DNA from: Coriaria nepalensis
Taxonomy: Eukaryota; Streptophyta; Magnoliopsida; Cucurbitales; Coriariaceae
Length of the DNA: 64,000 nt
Direction: 5' to 3'
Assembly: GCA_027186245.1 (NCBI GenBank)
Contig: CP114487.1
Location: 11,589,001 to 11,653,000, forward strand
Below the pieces are notes generated by a model. That model was given only the letters and a program-made list of their open reading frames with translations. It was not told the DNA's origin and searched no databases. Each line of letters starts with the position of its first letter. The first letter of the stretch is position 1. The position numbers and the translations under genes were made by a program. Shown here one piece after another: positions 58,756 to 64,000 of this stretch.

Positions 58756-60868
58756 GACAGTGCTCAAGAAGAGAAAGGGAGTGAGAAGAAGGGAGAAAAT
58801 TAGTGATGAGAGGGAAGTAAGGACATTGATATGAGGTCTCGTAGAGGAAACCAGAGCTTTTCAGTTTTCAGAGAAGCGTGAAGAGGATGAGGGAATGGGG
58901 CTGATATAAGGCGGGAGATATAACCGGATGACCGGATAAACAGGTAAACATAAAAATTATTATTATTATTATTTTTTTTTTCTTTGAGTAAATCCGGGTT
59001 TTTGTATCATCCGATGATCCAGATCTTAATGAAGGTTTCTGGAATATTTTTACCCGAACTTGTTGACCAACTTATATTTTCTTTTGTTCCTTTACAACCT
59101 GCTCTCTCCAGTCGCCGGTATCTTTTTACGTCGATCATCCGATTACTCAAATTTATAATCTGACGGCTTCAATGCACGGAACCCGTTGACTCGGACAATT
59201 CGATTAACATCTAAAATTTGTCTTCTTGAGAGAAGGGGCCCACTAATATTTTATAATATTTACAACTCACTTATAAGTAAAATAATTGGAAACATTTCTG
59301 TACCAATGAAACATACAAAAATTAAATCTTAAACTTTGGTTATTTACAATTGAGCCCCGCTTTAAATAGGAGAAGCTGGCTATGGCATTATTATATTGTC
59401 TGTCCTATTATTGCCTAATCTAAATATCTTCTAGGATTTGATTCTTTGTTTGACTTTTTAATATTTTGTTTTATTTATTTATGTATTTATTTAGGTTATT
59501 GAAGCATTATTCGGCGTTGAAAATATTTGTGTATTTTGTTTATTGATATCATATCAAGGCATTTTCACATGTCATTGATTGTGGGAATAGTATCAATTTG
59601 TCACTTGTGTTCTTCTTGGATTCCTTATCCTTCCTCTTATTTTTATTTTTATAACTATTATTAGTATTATTATTTTATTATACTTTTTTTTTTTTTTTTT
59701 TATAAAAAAAGTCTTATTTAATTTGTGATGGAAGTTGAAACATTTTAAACATGATTAAATCACTTTAAAAGTAATTTTTTTTATAACATTTTTTATTTAA
59801 GTATATTTTTTTTAAAAATGTATTGAGATGGAACATCATTATAACGTATAAAACGGTTTGTTTGTTTAATCTACTTATAGAATAACAAAGAGTATGGCAT
59901 ATGATTAACAAAGATTCTGTAGATGAAAAAAAAAAACAAAACAATTAGCATATAGCTTGAACCATGCTCATTATTAGTCTTGGTTCATATACTTATTATA
60001 TCTATGAAACATCATCTAACCCCTTGTCGTCGTTACTTCTGAAAAAACTACACGTCGGATATTTTTATCAACGACATATCGCATTTTGTCAATAGCTTTA
60101 TTTGCCCGTTAGAAGGGCATTTGGGCCCAAAAGAAAAAGGAGGGAAGGAAAGGCCATTTCGCGCCGACGAGTTGGGCCCAACGAATACCGAACTGTAACC
60201 GCGCCTGCCCAGACAAAATAAACAGTTTGGTCCCTCCCTCGATTTTACATCTCACCTACGAGGCACGAGGAAGCCTAAAATCGAGACGCTTTGCTTGTAG
60301 ATCTGAAAGGAAGAGCCAAACAATCAAGAACGCAGCAATCGAGATTTCCTTCAAAGCAAAGCAGACACGGCGACCTTCGATAATTCGAGCTTTCCAGCCA
60401 AATGAGGTATCATTTCTCCCCCTTTCGATCAGATACTCTCTCTCTCAGCAATCAGGTATCATTTATGTGTATGATTATGGAGTTTTCGGAATCTTGAGAT
60501 TTCCATTTCTTGTTTTCTGTTTGGTAGCTGAGAAAAAAATGCGTTAAAGAACGAAGTTATTGATTCTTAGATTTATGTAGTGTTCATTTCTAATCGAAGA
60601 TCGATACTGAATAGAACATTTAACTCAGTTTCTTTACTTCTTCGTCTTATAATAGAGTGATGCATGAGTTTCAGAATCTTCTCCTTACTTTCCTTCGTTT
60701 TTCAAGGTTTTCGAAAACAATCAAACATGTTCGATTGTTACATTTCATTTCTATCTACTGTATTGCGCTGAATTCCATGGCGGGGTGCAGATCGAGGAGT
60801 CAATGAGTCAGACCTGGCTCAATTGATCTCCTGCTGTCACAGTGGGGGCTAAAAACGGAGCAGATCGG
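58756..60868. other. Divergent spacer of WRKY (-) and coiled-coil gene (+)
   Basis: Left part is the WRKY promoter with W-boxes. The middle is AT-rich with a poly-T run at about 59683-59702. From about 60230 to 60868 is the leader of the coiled-coil gene, probably with a leader intron. No other gene is seen. Confidence 0.6.
59063..59455. promoter_or_regulatory. W-boxes upstream of the WRKY gene
   Basis: TTGACC at 59063-59068 and TTGACT at 59186-59191 and 59450-59455, about 310-700 bp upstream of the start codon. Such 6-mers also occur by chance; the case rests on clustering. Confidence 0.4.
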
Positions 60869-63800
60869 ATGGACAAGAACAAGAGCCGTATCGATCTGCT
60901 TGCTGCAGGCCGTGAGAAGGTATGCTACTGCTCATTTACATTTCTGTTCTAGATACTCAATTTTTCTTCATTTTATGCATTAGCTACCATGATGCCAAAG
61001 AGTGAATTTAAATTGGATTGTTATTTTGCCCCATCCATCATTTATCAGCTTCAACAGTTTCGTCAGAAGAAGGATAATAAAGGAAGTAGCAGCCGCAGGA
61101 ACTCCTCTAAAAAATCCACAAAATCTGAATCACGCGATCGAGACGTTGATACGGTGAATGCCACTTCAGAATCTCCAGCATCATCTCATGTCTCCACAGG
61201 GGATTTGTCATCTCATGCTGGTTCATCAATGTCAAATCCTACAGAAAATCCGGCAGGAGGTTTGGATGATCTGGTGGGAGTTTCTGATCTTAAGGAATCG
61301 AGTATAGTTGGGACTAAAGCAGACCATAATGCTGAGTTGGTGCTGAAAAAAGTGTGGTTTAGTGCGGGGATTGATTTGTCTCCCCAAAATACTGAGGCTG
61401 CACATACATCCATGGCTTCTTCTGATATTATTATTGATTCTGAAGGGGATAACAACTATGTTGGTGGTGCGGTGTCCAGTGATCTGTCAGTCCACCCTGC
61501 TTCAGTTGATCCTGAGAGGCGGGTTGGATTGAAGGTTATACTGGAGGGTCGGCATAGTGAAGAGGACCTGTTGCCTACACAAGAATATCTTCTTCCAACA
61601 TCCTTGGTGCAAGTGAGGGAAGATCAGGTAACAGATTTAGGTTGTGTTCTTCATATTTTGGTCTTTTTGCCTTGGTATATTTTCATTTATGGTTTCTGGG
61701 GTTCTATGGGCCGGGTTAGGAGAAGCAACTTGGGTTTGGTGTGTAATTAAATTCTCATTTGTTGCTGGGTAGGGACAATGCAGGAGGCTGATTGTCATGC
61801 TTCAAAGCAACTGGATGGAGATGGTGAAATAGAGCTTGAGGGAGATAAGCAGCTTCCCCTTTGCGAGCATGACAGTGATGCAGAAACCCTTTCGGGAATG
61901 GCTTCAATGGAGCCTAGTGCTGAGGATACATCCTCCAAAGTGAAGCAAACTGGCGAGATAGAAAAATCATCTGCATTAGTTGATACAATTTCATCAAAGG
62001 GTGACCCCGATTCTCTGCGTGATTTTCCTGCAAATCGAAATGAAGAGAAATTGGAAATGGTACTTCCGTCTGTTGGTTCTAGTACAAGCTTGAAAGAAGA
62101 GGTCATAGTTCACACAGAAGATAGGACTGCTGCAGAGAGGTATAGTGAGCAACAAATTCAAGAGGAATCTGTTTCAAATGTGGATAAGGCTCATGACAGG
62201 CCTACAGAAACTAAAATGGAAAGTCTTGATAGAGGAGGTACTGTGCCTTCTATTGCAGATGTGACATCCATCAATCTCTTGCAGCTTACCGAGGTAATAA
62301 AGGGCCTTAATGAAGGGGAGTTTAGGTTTTTGCTAGAAGCTAGACAACCGGTTTCTGATGCTCAGTGCCCAACCAGTAGTTTGTTCAACAGAGTGAGTGG
62401 TTTTCAAGATTTATTGGAGAATCTCAGAGAAGAGTTAATAATTACAAACCTTACGAAAGATATAATTCAGTTCCAAGTTGCGGAACAACAGATGGAGGTT
62501 GATCATCAGCGTCATAAGTTGGTTGATGAAATATCACATGTCAACTTGTCACTTAATGCAGCTAAAGAGAGGAATCAAAGCCTTGTTGAAGAAATTTCAC
62601 AATGCAGATCTAAGCTCCAGGCTGTTTCTAGTGCAAGGGAGGAGCTCGAAACGCAACTACTGATTGTGAAGGCAGAGGGCCATGAACTTTTTTCCAAAGG
62701 CTGTGAGTTGGAGAATAGTCTGGTAAGGTCCCATGGGGACTTGTTGAGACTGTCAGAAGATTTAGATAACTGTAAGGATTTTATTGCAGTTTTACAAGTA
62801 GAAAATGAGATCTTAAATGGTGCTATAGCTTTGGAGAAAGAAGACAAAAAAACAATTGAGGAGGAAAAAGAGTCGTATGAGCGTGAGAATGAAAAGATTT
62901 TAGCGGAACTAGCTGGCTGCAAGAGTTTTTTGGCAGCTCTAGAAGTTGTAAAGGCAAACTTAATGGAGAATTTGTCTTCACTTACTGAGGAAAGGAGGAA
63001 GCTTGAAGAAGAAAGGGAGCCTATGTTCCAGGGGAACAAGATGCTATTGTCGGAGCTGGGTGATTCTCATAATCTAGTTGCTGCTCTTCAAGTGGAAAAT
63101 GCCAACTTAAACCAGAGCCTCGCTTTGGCAACTGAGGAAAGAATCAAACTTGAAGAGGACAGGGATTACTTATTTCATGGCAAAGAGAGACTATCATCTG
63201 AACTTCTTGTTCTTCATGGGAGGCTATCAATAGAAGATGGGGAACGTATAAGGTCGGAGAATGACCTAAAAGAAGCAATGATTCGCCTTGAACAAATCAC
63301 CAATGAAAATATTTTTCTCAATAACAGTTTGGCCATACATAAAGCTAAAATAGAAGAACATGATGATCGGGAAGTCCATATATCATCTCAAGCTGAAGAT
63401 GATGGAAATCAAGCTGAAAATTCAGAGTTGGTCAGTGCTGGTGGAATTGTGTATGATGAGAAAGATTCTCCCCAAGTTACTAGCATGGAGCTGCTTGATT
63501 CAGGATCGTTTGATGGTCATCTTGGATTTGTGGCTTTGAAGCAACGAGTGGACAAGTCTGATATGATATTGAAGAAACTTGAAAAGGCAATAGAAAAGCT
63601 GTATTCTCATACTGCATCTTTTGGCAGGCAGGGGAGTAAAGTTACTGCAGCTGGTGTTTCAAAATTGATTCAAGCCTTTGAGCCAAAGGTTATACCCGAT
63701 GAGAATGAGGCGGGGGAAAGTGTTTTGACAGAAATTGAATCGCCTACAGGTCAATTTGAGCACTCAAAAGAGCTAGCAGCAAATTTGAGAGCGTTACTTC

Positions 63801-64000
63801 AGCAATTGGGTTTGGATGCTGAGAGGGCGAGTATACTGTTCTTGGGGGAGCAAGACAGGGGAAAAATTGTCAATTCCTCATTGAGGGAGCTCAGAGATCA
63901 ATATGAAGCATTAGAGAACCATAGTACTGATCTGCTGAGAGCTAACATTGAGGTTGGGATTCTATGTGAAGCCCTTGAGGTGAATGTAGACGCTGCTGGA
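60869..64000 (+). CDS. Giant plant coiled-coil protein, 5' part (At4g31570-like)
   Basis: Exons 60869-60919, 61049-61627 and 61784 to the window end, open throughout; the gene is cut by the right edge. The start MDKNKSRIDLLAAGREKLQQ, followed by FRQKKDNKGSSS, is a conserved N-terminus of very long plant proteins similar to Arabidopsis At4g31570. After a Ser/Asp-rich region (to about residue 420), long heptad-like coiled coils begin: QQMEVDHQRHKLVDEISH, EERRKLEEEREPM, GNKMLLSELGDSHNLVAAL. Repeats of about 65-70 residues recur (GC..FLAALEVVKANLMENLSSLTEERRKLEEE, then DSHNLVAALQVENANLNQSL and ATEERIKLEEDRD). The family is annotated variously as nucleoporin-, golgin- or CENP-E-like; none is established, so a tether or scaffold role is only inferred. 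Exon 3 starts at GCAG|GAGGCTGAT, since the nearer TAG acceptor would break the frame. Confidence 0.85.

Noticed and set aside
60989..61048. Alternative N-terminus for the coiled-coil gene (MMPKSEF...)
   Set aside because: These codons are intronic; the conserved start MDKNKSRIDLLAAG in the upstream exon splices in phase to LQQFRQKK.
62575..63039. Minus-strand Ser-rich 154-codon open frame
   Set aside because: Antisense of Glu/Leu-rich coiled-coil codons in the sense gene.
1..64000. tRNA and rRNA genes
   Set aside because: No cloverleaf motifs (such as GGTTCGAATCC-type T-arms) or ribosomal conserved blocks were noticed on either strand; a tRNAscan-SE run would settle it.

Overview
This window is nuclear DNA of a flowering plant, almost certainly a eudicot. 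The genes have many introns with GT..AG borders, the spacers are AT-rich and full of microsatellites, and the families include R2R3-MYB, group IId WRKY, class III peroxidase, plasma-membrane H+-ATPase and DUF1644. A cucurbit is possible but cannot be proved from the sequence. There is no bacterial operon, CRISPR array or viral genome. I rebuilt exon chains by joining open frames at splice sites and checking codon phase across every junction.

Layout from left to right, with strand: FPF1-like (-), TT2-like R2R3-MYB (-), a deleted Ty3/gypsy element (-), RPA2 (-), ABC1K1 (+), HBS1/SKI7 (+), DUF1644 protein (+), REI1-like 60S factor (-), a gag/LTR remnant (-), plasma-membrane H+-ATPase (+), a broken peroxidase (-), CENP-O (-), SAGA subunit ADA1 (+), RING-H2 ligase (-), a broken calmodulin-binding-domain fragment (+), CBS-PPR protein (-), a broken TPD1-like gene (+), OXS3-like (-), WRKY11/17-like (-), and the 5' part of a giant coiled-coil gene (+) that runs off the right edge.

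The genes do not form a pathway. They are housekeeping and regulatory genes: DNA replication, chloroplast quinone metabolism, mRNA surveillance, 60S maturation, proton pumping, kinetochore, transcription and ubiquitination. From memory, the order matches three Arabidopsis segments (about At2g24.4-24.6, At4g31.4-31.6 and At5g10.6-10.7), so the window looks like an unfractionated ancestral block. The accessory material between the conserved genes is decaying: two LTR-retroelement remnants and three pseudogenes with visible lesions. I did not find a clearly novel biological system. The best second-look items are the pseudogenes, the HBS1/SKI7 splicing layout, the W-box cluster inside the WRKY intron, the E2F cluster of RPA2, and the three-way synteny.
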